This document shows positions 15,354-22,033 of a stretch of DNA of 23,261 nucleotides, piece after piece. A model generated the notes under the pieces. The model had not been told where the DNA came from. It did no database searches and saw nothing but the letters and a program-made list of their open reading frames with translations. The DNA lies in IMG/VR virus record IMGVR_UViG_3300043409_000666, positions 1 through 23,261 of that record. One strand, written 5' to 3'. The position numbers and the translations under genes were made by a program. This DNA comes from a virus. Within the stretch, counting starts at the first letter, position 1, and the number at the start of each line of letters is the position of its first letter.

Positions 15354-16576
15354 CCACCTACTCCTCACTGCCGATGGACGCCTACGCGTGGGCGGATCCA
15401 CACGTCGATCTGGAGAACCCCCGGTTCGTCATCAGCGTGGAGTGGACGTGGCCGGAGGGGGACTGGTCCCACTTCTCCCTCGTGCGAAGCACCCGGTCTC
15501 CGGTGCGTCGTCGTGAAGAGGGCCAGATCATGATGGAGACGGTCGGGAGAGTCTGGGACCAGTACGCGTACCAGACCACTGGTCAGCCGGTGTACCGCGA
15601 CCCGCAACCCCCGCCGGGGGAATGGGTCTACTACACGGCCTTCGTCCTCGACCCGAACCGGGTGTGGATCTACGCCGGGGAGGTGTTTGAGGTCAGCATC
15701 GCTGACTATGACTGGGCCCTGCGCCTTCCGGAGTTGCTCCCCGGTGTGTCCATCGGAGACCTCCAGCGAACCATCTCTCCCGCCCAGCAGGACAACGATC
15801 TGGTCCAGTTCCTTCAGACCCCCGGTGCCCTTCTGGACAAGGTCGTGACGATGGGGGAAGCGGCTCAGTTCTACTGGGACCCGATCCGGGTTCCTCCGCA
15901 GATGTTCCCCCCAATGGTGGAGTCTCTCGGGTACCCCTACGACCCCACACTCGGCTTGGGCCGGATGAGGTACGCCATCGACGCTCTTGAGGGTCCGGTG
16001 TCTGGGTCGTTGGACTTCGTGCAGACCTTCGCTGGTGGGGTCTCCGGATGCGACGTGCGTGCCGAGATCTCGAACAACCTCATGCTCGACATCAACGACT
16101 CCTCGTTCGAGTCGGGGTCTCTTGTGGGGACCAAGTGGGCGAACTCGGCCAACATCCAACTGCGGAAGTACGAGAACTGGCTGGGGAAGCCCCCGGCGCT
16201 GTACCCCAATGTCGAGGCAGTCTGGTTCGCCTACCTGACCGCGTCTGGCACCTATACCTGTGGGCTGGCGGACCCTGTCCAGTACGGGCTCCCTGTGGCG
16301 ACGTGGACGAAGGCTCGCATGGGAATCCACGCGTACAAGCCCAGCGCTACCGCCTGCACCATCACGCTGGGGCTGAAACTGTATGACCACCTTGGGGTCT
16401 ACCTGAGGGACGTGACCGTCCTCGCTGCACAGCCCATCACGGAGGAGTGGGCGTGGTACGGCTCACCGGACGCCAGCGCCGTGTCTCTGGGGCAAACCGG
16501 CTTCGCTTACGCGGTGCCGTGGGTTCAGGTGAGCAATCCTTGTTCCATAGACCTTCTTGTCGTAGATGATGGGTGA
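15350..16576 (+). CDS. Tail protein I-like protein with C-terminal carbohydrate-binding-like domain
   Basis: This 408-residue protein starts in an ATGA overlap with baseplate J, the place where gpI sits in P2-like tails. Residues about 1-235 contain a beta-rich start (FVISVEWTWPEGDWSHFSLV) and the gpI-type helical part (DLVQFLQTPGALLDKVVTMG, FYWDPIRVPPQMFPPMVESL, YPYDP). From about 240 the protein changes to a jelly-roll-like module beginning NNLMLDINDSSFESGS, the usual opening of CBM-like domains on phage tail proteins. It probably links the wedge to fibres and may touch cell-surface glycan. The C-terminal domain assignment rests on pattern only. Confidence 0.75.
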   Translation: MTTYSSLPMDAYAWADPHVDLENPRFVISVEWTWPEGDWSHFSLVRSTRSPVRRREEGQIMMETVGRVWDQYAYQTTGQPVYRDPQPPPGEWVYYTAFVLDPNRVWIYAGEVFEVSIADYDWALRLPELLPGVSIGDLQRTISPAQQDNDLVQFLQTPGALLDKVVTMGEAAQFYWDPIRVPPQMFPPMVESLGYPYDPTLGLGRMRYAIDALEGPVSGSLDFVQTFAGGVSGCDVRAEISNNLMLDINDSSFESGSLVGTKWANSANIQLRKYENWLGKPPALYPNVEAVWFAYLTASGTYTCGLADPVQYGLPVATWTKARMGIHAYKPSATACTITLGLKLYDHLGVYLRDVTVLAAQPITEEWAWYGSPDASAVSLGQTGFAYAVPWVQVSNPCSIDLLVVDDG

Positions 16577-16582
16577 TGAGCG

Positions 16583-17266
16583 ATGCCAGTGAATGTGACC
16601 ACCGCCAAGCGGCTCCGGTACGACGGTCTGGAGACGTACCTCGCTCTCCAACTCAATCCGGGTGTGACCACCATCCAGTTCACGACTGTGCTCTCGGCGG
16701 ATGGCGGCGCTCCCATTGCGACCCTTCAGGCCAACGAGTACATCGCCCTGTCGATTCTGGACGCCAACTACCGGCTGTCGGAGATCATCTACCTCACTGC
16801 CTACACCTCGGGGGCTCTCACCGGGACGATTGAGCGCGGAGCCGAAGGAACCACCGCCTCCAAGACACACGTTGTGAACAGCAAGGTCGTTCACGCAGCG
16901 ACGGTCGTGGACTACGTGCTCGTGCAGGACCACGACGACGCCGTGGGTGCTCACCCGGAGATCCTGACGCAGGCGAACGCATACACCGACGGGAAGTTGT
17001 CGGACCATGTCAACGCCGCCGACCCGCACTCGGTCTACGCCAAGAAGGCGGGCGACACCTTCACCGGGGATGTCACCCACGCCGGGGCCACCAAGGTCTT
17101 GACCGTCGAGGGGACCCTCCGGATTCCGGTAGGGGCCACCCTCGAAGTTCTCGGAGACCTCAAGGTCACCGGGAGGTTCTTCATCAACGGCAGGGAGATC
17201 GTCGTCTCCAACACCGCGCCTGTGGCCCCCGCAGCAAACACCATCCACATCCAGACCTTCGGGTGA
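16583..17266 (+). CDS. Tail fibre protein
   Basis: This 227-residue protein has an N-terminal beta-rich part (about 1-110; TIERGAEGTTASKTH is typical of baseplate-attached fibre proteins) and then the collar sequence DHVNAADPHSVYAKKAGDTFTGDV, a motif that recurs in many phage tail fibres where the shaft trimerises. A short beta-helical shaft (LTVEGTLRIPVGATLEVLGDLKV read as consecutive strands) ends with APAANTIHIQ. It probably attaches to the gpI-like protein. The start at 16583 has only a weak GGTGATGAG-like site; an ATG at 16576 is out of frame. Confidence 0.75.
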   Translation: MPVNVTTAKRLRYDGLETYLALQLNPGVTTIQFTTVLSADGGAPIATLQANEYIALSILDANYRLSEIIYLTAYTSGALTGTIERGAEGTTASKTHVVNSKVVHAATVVDYVLVQDHDDAVGAHPEILTQANAYTDGKLSDHVNAADPHSVYAKKAGDTFTGDVTHAGATKVLTVEGTLRIPVGATLEVLGDLKVTGRFFINGREIVVSNTAPVAPAANTIHIQTFG

Positions 17267-17271
17267 TCTGA

Positions 17272-18699
17272 ATGCCCCAGAGCATCTATCAGGGACCGAC
17301 CTACATCGGGGAGACGATCCAGACCACCCCGAACACCACCCCCGTGTGGCAGAAGTCCCCGGTGAAGAACTGGGTCAACGGACAGTGGATCTGGTTGAAC
17401 GCTCCCATCGGGCCGGTGGACTTCGCACTGCGAAATCTGGCCTTCGACCGGGTGATGATCGAGATCTTCGACAGTCAGAACTTCGACCACGTCGGGGCCT
17501 ACGAGGTCTACCTCAAGACCGGCGGTGGTGCGTTCGTCCGACGCTCCGATCTGGACATCCCAGACGACACCTCGACGGGGTGGATCACTGGACTGTCCGC
17601 GACCACCACCTACACAGTGCGGATCAAGGTCAACCTGTTCAGTGGGGGTCAGACCCCCGACAGCGATCAGACCTTCACCACCCCAGCCAACCCTGCTCCG
17701 GCTGCTGTGATCGATCTGCGTACCCCCGCCCAGACCAACGCGTGGCTCGACCTCGCGTGGACCAATCCGGCAGGCTCATCGGCCACTTCCTACAACGTGT
17801 ACTGGGGAAGGAACGGGGAGGGCCCGGCTGGGGTCGTCAACGTGGGCATGGCGACCACGTACCGCGTGGCTGGGCTCAATGAGGACACGGCGTACTGGTA
17901 CTTCGTCCGGGGGAAGAACGCCTCTGGTCTGGAGGGCCCTGACTCGAACCGTCTCCAGTGGGCCACCGGGTGGGGAGAGATACGACGTTTGGGCGGAGAC
18001 GAGCAGATCCAATGGAAGCCTCGTGAGTGGGGATCCTACCGACCGGACATCCAGTGGAGGTGGGCTCGGGAGAACGGGATCGTGGACCGGAATCCACACC
18101 TGTATCAGGGGTACTGGCCGGGTGACAACTGGCACGGTGCCTCGAACCCGTCCTCGAACCTTGAAGCAGGGAAGACTCGACGCTACTGGGGGACCGTCGT
18201 CTACACCGCCTCCGATCTCCGTGACGCTCTGAACGCCAAGCATGGTGCTGGAGTCGGAGACAACATCGTCATGAGCATGGTGGCGCTCCGCCGCGCCTAC
18301 CGGCACACGGATCCCGGCAACATCGCTGCTCAGGACATGGTCTGGCACCTGACGAAGGCCAACCCGTTCAACAGCGGTCAGCCTCCCACCTACAGCAAGT
18401 ACTCCGGAGGACCGGCAATGAAGGCTGGGGAGGTCAGGCAGTCCTACCCTCTTCCAGCCTCCTTCGGGACGAAGTTGCTCCGGGGATGGGACGAGGGAAC
18501 TGCCGTCAACGGGATCGTCCTGCACCGGTCCGACAACGTCACCAACGGGTACGGAGCCGCAGGATACGGGCGCTGGTCCGGGCACCTCCTGAAGGACCCG
18601 AACACGTCTGGTACGTGGAGGTACAGTGACCTGACCCTGCTGATGGAGGGCTCATGGAATGTCCTCGTTCGAGCCTATAGGGGGCCGTACCAGTGGTGA
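17272..18699 (+). CDS. Minor tail / fibre protein with fibronectin type III-like domains
   Basis: This 475-residue protein has two tandem fibronectin III-like modules: residues about 45-140 (ending TTTYTVRIKVNLFSGG) and about 145-235 (LDLAWTNPAGSSATSYNVYW, LNEDTAYWYFVRGKNASG). The C-terminal half (about 240-475) is Trp/Tyr-rich, of no fold I can name, and likely binds the cell surface. FNIII modules are common in fibres of tailed phages of Gram-positive hosts. It starts 5 nt after the previous stop and overlaps the next GTG by 7 nt. Copy 5 of the palindrome lies at F-A-L-R-N. Confidence 0.72.
   Translation: MPQSIYQGPTYIGETIQTTPNTTPVWQKSPVKNWVNGQWIWLNAPIGPVDFALRNLAFDRVMIEIFDSQNFDHVGAYEVYLKTGGGAFVRRSDLDIPDDTSTGWITGLSATTTYTVRIKVNLFSGGQTPDSDQTFTTPANPAPAAVIDLRTPAQTNAWLDLAWTNPAGSSATSYNVYWGRNGEGPAGVVNVGMATTYRVAGLNEDTAYWYFVRGKNASGLEGPDSNRLQWATGWGEIRRLGGDEQIQWKPREWGSYRPDIQWRWARENGIVDRNPHLYQGYWPGDNWHGASNPSSNLEAGKTRRYWGTVVYTASDLRDALNAKHGAGVGDNIVMSMVALRRAYRHTDPGNIAAQDMVWHLTKANPFNSGQPPTYSKYSGGPAMKAGEVRQSYPLPASFGTKLLRGWDEGTAVNGIVLHRSDNVTNGYGAAGYGRWSGHLLKDPNTSGTWRYSDLTLLMEGSWNVLVRAYRGPYQW
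17422..17434. repeat. 13-bp palindrome TTCGCACTGCGAA, copy 5 (exact)
   Basis: Exact match, centre C, read as TTC GCA CTG CGA Axx. It shares its codon frame with copy 3 but not with the other copies. It is 3273 bp from copy 4. Confidence 0.85.
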
Positions 18700-19760
18700 A
18701 TGTCCTAGCCGCCTCGACCGGAGCCATCGGCCTAGGGCCGTACGGCGACGAGTCTGAGCACACAGGCCCTCCCGCAGTCATCGTCTACACCCCGCCCTAT
18801 CGCGACTTCATGGCGATGGATGCTCGGTCAATCATGCTGACCCTGCTCCCCCAGCACTACAACCTGATCCCGAACCCGTCGTTCCGCGCGAACCTCACCG
18901 GATGGACTGTCTGGGGCATGGGCACAGCCGTGGACGCTGCGGTGTCGTGGGTGGGCAAGTCCATCGTGTGCGACGGCGCGGGTCACCTCAAGAGAATGGT
19001 CTACACGGGGCCCTTGGTCGGAACTCAGGAGAACCAGTGGGATCCCAAGAGGGGTGGTCCTGAGGCCACGTTCAGCGTCTACGCGAAGGGAGTGGGTGAG
19101 GTCCGTCTGTTGATGTCCGCCTACTACTCCACGGATCAGACCGACCTGACTGCTGGACCTCAGTACCAGAACCTGCCCACTTCTGCCAGCCCTGCCACAG
19201 CGCCCTCAGGGGTCCCGGCGCTGCTCGACAGCACCACGGGTCGGGTCTGGACCCTCATCTCCCCAGCGCCCTCCATCGCCCCGTTCTACGAGGACATCGG
19301 GCGGGGACCCGCAATTGCCAGTGTCACTGGGGAGTGGACCACCATCGAAGATGACGGGGACTGGCACCGCAACCTCATCCACACCTACGCCCGGATCTTG
19401 GAGGAGGAGGGGCAGATCTCCTTCGTGGGGGCGCGGTGGGTCGAGGTCACGGTCGAAGTTCGCAATGCGAATGGCCTGCGTCTGTCTGCCACCATGCTGG
19501 ACCCGACGGAGTACCCGGTGTGCGCCTACTTCGATGGGGGCATGACAGAGAGCCTCGCGCTCGATGACTTCCTGTGGGAGGGGGTCACGGACAACAGCGC
19601 CAGTTACTACTACTTCGACCGGGTACTGCGGGCCAAGTGGCTGCACGAGAACATCGGCTACGCCAAGCCAGCAGGTCGTCCGCACCAGATCTTCTTTGGC
19701 TCCTACTGGAGGCCCTACGTCGGGGCCACTGGAGAGACCAAGATTCTGGCGCTCACCTAG
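18693..19760 (+). CDS. Minor tail protein, carbohydrate-binding-like
   Basis: This 355-residue protein starts with GTG (a second GTG follows directly). Near residue 57 the sequence NLIPNPSFRANLTGWTVWG is the common opening of phage jelly-roll (CBM-like) modules, as in the gpI-like gene. The remainder is beta-rich with many aromatics (SYYYFDRVLRAKWLHENIGY) and a terminal strand. Together with the previous two genes it probably makes up the host-recognition apparatus. It is the last virion gene of the run. Copy 6 of the 13-bp palindrome lies at V-R-N-A-N. Confidence 0.65.
   Translation: MVNVLAASTGAIGLGPYGDESEHTGPPAVIVYTPPYRDFMAMDARSIMLTLLPQHYNLIPNPSFRANLTGWTVWGMGTAVDAAVSWVGKSIVCDGAGHLKRMVYTGPLVGTQENQWDPKRGGPEATFSVYAKGVGEVRLLMSAYYSTDQTDLTAGPQYQNLPTSASPATAPSGVPALLDSTTGRVWTLISPAPSIAPFYEDIGRGPAIASVTGEWTTIEDDGDWHRNLIHTYARILEEEGQISFVGARWVEVTVEVRNANGLRLSATMLDPTEYPVCAYFDGGMTESLALDDFLWEGVTDNSASYYYFDRVLRAKWLHENIGYAKPAGRPHQIFFGSYWRPYVGATGETKILALT
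19459..19471. repeat. 13-bp palindrome TTCGCAATGCGAA, copy 6 (exact)
   Basis: Exact match, centre A, read as xTT CGC AAT GCG AAx inside the minor tail gene. It is 2037 bp from copy 5. Confidence 0.85.
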
Positions 19761-19769
19761 ACTCCAAGG

Positions 19770-20036
19770 GTGCTGACTGACCTACTGATCGTTGCCCTGT
19801 CCGCGTCATTCGTCGTGTCCTTCGTGGACCGTTGGTTGAACTACCCGATGCTCCGTGGGGTGGTGGCTCTGCTGCTGTCCGTCGGGGGCGCTCTGCTCTT
19901 CGACTACTCGGGGTGGATGTTGGTTGTCGCTGCAACCGCGTCGGCCTTCATCGTCCTGATCCTGATCCTCGTCGGGGAGCGCCTCGCCACGCCTCCCCCA
20001 CTGGTCGTGGATACCCGGCGCTCTAGGGGCCTCTAG
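19770..20036 (+). CDS. Small membrane protein, possible holin
   Basis: This 88-residue protein begins with GTG 9 nt after the minor tail gene. It has three predicted membrane segments at about 4-20 (LLIVALSASFVVSFV), 28-48 (LRGVVALLLSVGGALLF) and 50-68 (WMLVVAATASAFIVLILIL), then a short Arg-containing tail. Size, segment count and place at the end of the late block fit a holin, which forms pores that release an endolysin. No endolysin lies in this window, so the role is unproven; it could also be a superinfection or host-membrane factor. The ribosome-binding site is weak. Confidence 0.6.
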   Translation: MLTDLLIVALSASFVVSFVDRWLNYPMLRGVVALLLSVGGALLFDYSGWMLVVAATASAFIVLILILVGERLATPPPLVVDTRRSRGL

Positions 20037-20182
20037 AGACCTCTGTTGGAAAGAGGCCAGATTCGGGCCCCACAACAAATAGAAGTTGGACTAAAAACCG
20101 GCCTCTGACCTGCGACGATGCGGAAGTGTCGCTAATAAGACTGATAACGGCATCACTGACCTGCATATCCAACGAGGTCCCT
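20037..20182. other. Non-coding gap between late and replication modules
   Basis: This gap is locally richer in A/T (20079-20100 and 20130-20150) than the rest of the window. It holds three copies of a 7-mer in alternating orientation: GGCCTCT near 20030, AGAGGCC near 20052 and GGCCTCT near 20100, able to form alternative hairpins; the first has no T-tract, so it is at best a weak terminator. I find no convincing -35/-10 pair, although the early promoter would be expected here. Confidence 0.4.
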
Positions 20183-20398
20183 GTGGTATGGGCGACGCAC
20201 CGATACGACCCCTACTTGACAGATACGGAGGGGGCGTGGTGTAGGGTGTGCCCAGCCCCAAAGAGAACCGCCCCCCGGTTTCCCGAAGGGCGGTTCAGAG
20301 ACTGGGCCCGGTTGACGCCGGGTTCGCAGTCGAAACTGGAGAGTCCACCTCCAGTGCGATGTGCAAGAGCATCGTACAACAGGTGGCCTCTCCCTTGA
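20183..20398 (+). CDS. Small Cys-pair protein before the initiator (uncertain)
   Basis: This 71-residue frame begins at a GTG preceded by GAGGT with good spacing, and ends 1 nt before the ATG of the replication initiator, as expected for a coupled operon. The start MVWATHRYDPY, followed by WCRVCPAPKR, resembles the short actinophage proteins with an H/Y-x-P and C-x2-C pair, usually of unknown function. Against it: the C-terminal part lacks a second metal-binding pair, codon use is mixed, and three dyads lie within it. The frame is open further upstream (to 20126), but that part has AT-rich codons unlike the neighbours. Confidence 0.4.
   Translation: MVWATHRYDPYLTDTEGAWCRVCPAPKRTAPRFPEGRFRDWARLTPGSQSKLESPPPVRCARASYNRWPLP
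20216..20247 (+). promoter_or_regulatory. TTGACA ... TAGGGT promoter-like pair
   Basis: A perfect -35 hexamer TTGACA (20216-20221) is followed by TGTAGGGT (20240-20247). With TAGGGT as -10 the spacer is 20 bp, longer than normal; with TGTAGG it is 18 bp but a poor -10. It would start transcription at about 20254, upstream of the initiator, but inside the possible small gene. One of the two is probably spurious. Confidence 0.3.
20265..20296 (+). other. 9-bp stem-loop in the initiator leader region
   Basis: GAACCGCCC (20265-20273) pairs perfectly with GGGCGGTTC (20288-20296) around a 14-nt loop. No T-tract follows, so intrinsic termination is unlikely. It is followed by two shorter dyads, CCCGG/CCGGG at 20307-20322 and CTGGAG/CTCCAG at 20336-20354. 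The cluster could fold as a structured leader or mark a protein-binding region. Confidence 0.45.
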
Positions 20399-20408
20399 AA
20401 TGAGAGGC
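20386..20408 (+). promoter_or_regulatory. Hairpin spanning the initiator start codon
   Basis: GCCTCTC (20386-20392) and GAGAGGC (20402-20408) form a perfect 7-bp stem with a 9-nt loop. The ATG at 20400 straddles loop and stem, and AGGTGG lies just 5' of the stem. Translation of the initiator may depend on opening of this hairpin, for example by ribosomes finishing the frame that ends at 20398. Confidence 0.45.
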
Positions 20409-21320
20409 AAGAGATTGAGCCACGATTGGGTCGAGTACTCCATCAAGGAGTCTCCCTACACAGGTGCGACGTTTGCCGTCCACATGGTCCTCGCGCACCA
20501 CGCTGACAAGAACACCGGCATGTGCTGGCCCAGTCAGGACCTCATTGCCGAAGAGGCCCGTGTCACTGTGCGGACCGTCAAGAGGTCCATCAAGCAGATG
20601 TGCGATGACGGCTATCTGGAGCGGTCCTACCGCCACCGTCAGCGTCGGTACCGTCTTCTCGTATCCAACGGAGAGGGGACATGGGTGTCCCTTGAGAAGG
20701 GACATGGGAGTCCCTTGAGAGGGGACATGGGTGTCCCGTCAGAAGGGACACGGGTGTCCCTTGCATATAGAACCGTCACTGAACCGTCAGTAGAACCGTC
20801 AGTGGAACCGAAAAGCACCGGACCCTCCGGGCCCGGCGAAGGAGTAGACGTGAAGATCGGGAACCTCAGCGAGGACGCGGACATGCCGGAAATGGATGTC
20901 ACGCGGAATCCGAAGCGGAAGTTGCCGTTCAAGGCGGTCCCCCCGGTCGGCACCAACGACTGGCTGCTCTACCGGTTCGAGCAGGAGCGGGCACGGGCTG
21001 GGGTCCGGACCGGGAGGTACAACAAGGGTCACCTGAACCACACCTTCCGGTCCCTTCGGGATGATGACGGGATGACCAACGCGGAGATCGAAGTCCTGAT
21101 CCGCACCTTCTTCGTCCGTCACGGGGACGTGGCCCGGACCAAGGTCCGGGAGTGGGATCTCTCTTCGCTGTTCCGGCAGATGGTCCCCCAGTTGCAGATT
21201 CAGGCCAGAGACACGACCCGTGCCGTTCGAGACGGGCGCAAGACCACGACACAGAAGGGCAAGGAACTGAGCGGCGATCTTCTCGCTCGCTTCGGAGTAT
21301 CGAAGGATGATGACGAATGA
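20400..21320 (+). CDS. Winged-helix replication initiator (lambda O-type organisation)
   Basis: This 306-residue protein has an N-terminal winged-helix domain at about 9-85: FAVHMVLAHHADKNTGMCWP, then the helix-turn-helix SQDLIAEEARVTVRTVKRSI and a basic wing (RSYRHRQRRYRLL). A low-complexity linker (about 88-145) contains EPSVEPSVEP. The C-terminal domain (about 175-290) is helical and DnaD-like in style. The linker DNA carries four 23-bp iterons, so this is a likely initiator that binds an origin inside its own gene, as lambda O does. The ATG at 20400 was chosen because it lies 1 nt after the preceding frame; GTG at 20361 would add 13 residues, and TTG at 20415 is also possible. It overlaps the loader gene by ATGA, as expected for partner proteins. 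Confidence 0.78.
   Translation: MRGKRLSHDWVEYSIKESPYTGATFAVHMVLAHHADKNTGMCWPSQDLIAEEARVTVRTVKRSIKQMCDDGYLERSYRHRQRRYRLLVSNGEGTWVSLEKGHGSPLRGDMGVPSEGTRVSLAYRTVTEPSVEPSVEPKSTGPSGPGEGVDVKIGNLSEDADMPEMDVTRNPKRKLPFKAVPPVGTNDWLLYRFEQERARAGVRTGRYNKGHLNHTFRSLRDDDGMTNAEIEVLIRTFFVRHGDVARTKVREWDLSSLFRQMVPQLQIQARDTTRAVRDGRKTTTQKGKELSGDLLARFGVSKDDDE
20671..20762. repeat. Four 23-bp iterons, candidate replication origin
   Basis: Four head-to-tail units with exact 23-bp period. The dyad cores lie at 20676-20691, 20699-20714, 20722-20737 and 20745-20760. The core is GGGACATGGGTGTCCC (arms GGGACA and TGTCCC, 4-bp centre); unit 2 has one arm mismatch and unit 4 one change in the centre. The period is not a multiple of three, so each copy is read in a different codon frame and the repetition cannot be protein-driven. 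A short A/T-rich stretch (GCATATAGAA) follows. Confidence 0.85.
20771..20810. repeat. AACCGTCA direct repeats next to the iterons
   Basis: AACCGTCA recurs at 20771, 20782 and 20794, with a partial copy AACCG at 20806, at 11-12 bp spacing. It encodes the E-P-S-V repeat of the linker. Since most spacing is 12 bp (four codons) it may be a protein-level repeat, but one helical turn per copy would also suit a binding array. Confidence 0.6.
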
Positions 21321-22033
21321 CTGAGACCCAGAAGAAGAAGCGGTACTGGTACAGGCCGGATGGCTATGAGACCGATCACCTGATCGACTCCCTCTCCGAC
21401 GAGGAACTTCTCGACCATATGGGCGTCCCGCTGAAGTACATCCGGCACGCGGTCGCGATGCAGAACGATCTGCCAGATGAGGTGGAGTCGTGGTTGGCGA
21501 ACATGCCCTACGTCTACCGGCCCACCTTCGACCGGCTGGACAAGGACATGTGCGGCGTTGGTCTGGTCTTCTGGGGCGAGCCCGGAGGGCGGAAGACCAC
21601 CGTGGCGGCTGCCACCTTGTTGCGGGCGGTCCGACTGAAGACCCCCAACACCGACCCCACCGGACACAACTACACATGGCACGGGGCAGCGATGGGTCGC
21701 TTCGTGGACTGGCAGGAGGCCAGCGCGCTCTTTCGCAGTGCGAGTCGCAGCGAGGAGGACGAGATGGCGGCGGAGGAGGTCAAGAAGTTCATGAAGCCCA
21801 ACGGACCGGCGGTCCACCGGGCGGACTTCCTCATTCTGGACGACATCAGCCGCGAGCGGGCCACTGAGTTCAACATCACGGAGTTGCAGCGGACCCTCCG
21901 CCGTCGCGGGGACAATGGCTACCCGACCATCCTCACCAGCAACCGCCACCCGGACGATTGGGAAGAGGCGCATGGGGATGCCCTCTCCGGCTACATCCAC
22001 CGCCAGTTCCTTCCAGTCGAGTTCGCGCTGTGA
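21317..22033 (+). CDS. DnaC-like AAA+ helicase loader
   Basis: This 238-residue ATPase should load the DnaB-like helicase at the origin. It has a helical N-terminal part that may contact initiator or helicase (about 1-70), then the AAA+ domain: P-loop G87-E-P-G-G-R-K93-T-T, Walker B LILDD (D175, D176) and sensor-1 TILTSNRHP near residue 205. The third glycine of the P-loop is Arg92, unlike the usual GxPGxGK, which is odd but leaves Lys93 and Thr94. Length and fold match phage DnaC/DnaI-type loaders. It overlaps the initiator (ATGA) and the next gene (GTGA). Copy 7 of the palindrome, with one mismatch, lies at F-R-S-A-S. Confidence 0.85.
   Translation: MTETQKKKRYWYRPDGYETDHLIDSLSDEELLDHMGVPLKYIRHAVAMQNDLPDEVESWLANMPYVYRPTFDRLDKDMCGVGLVFWGEPGGRKTTVAAATLLRAVRLKTPNTDPTGHNYTWHGAAMGRFVDWQEASALFRSASRSEEDEMAAEEVKKFMKPNGPAVHRADFLILDDISRERATEFNITELQRTLRRRGDNGYPTILTSNRHPDDWEEAHGDALSGYIHRQFLPVEFAL
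21732..21744. repeat. 13-bp palindrome, copy 7 (one mismatch)
   Basis: TTCGCAGTGCGAG matches 12 of 13 positions; the last base is G instead of A. It is read as xTT CGC AGT GCG AGx in the helicase loader gene and is 2273 bp from copy 6. Confidence 0.65.

Noticed and set aside
14286-15401. 371-codon minus-strand frame
   Set aside because: Antisense to baseplate J, which has clear diagnostic motifs; no independent support.
20300-20345. tRNA-like stretch (GGTTCGCAGTCGAAAC resembles a T-arm)
   Set aside because: No acceptor stem, D-arm or anticodon arm could be fitted around it.
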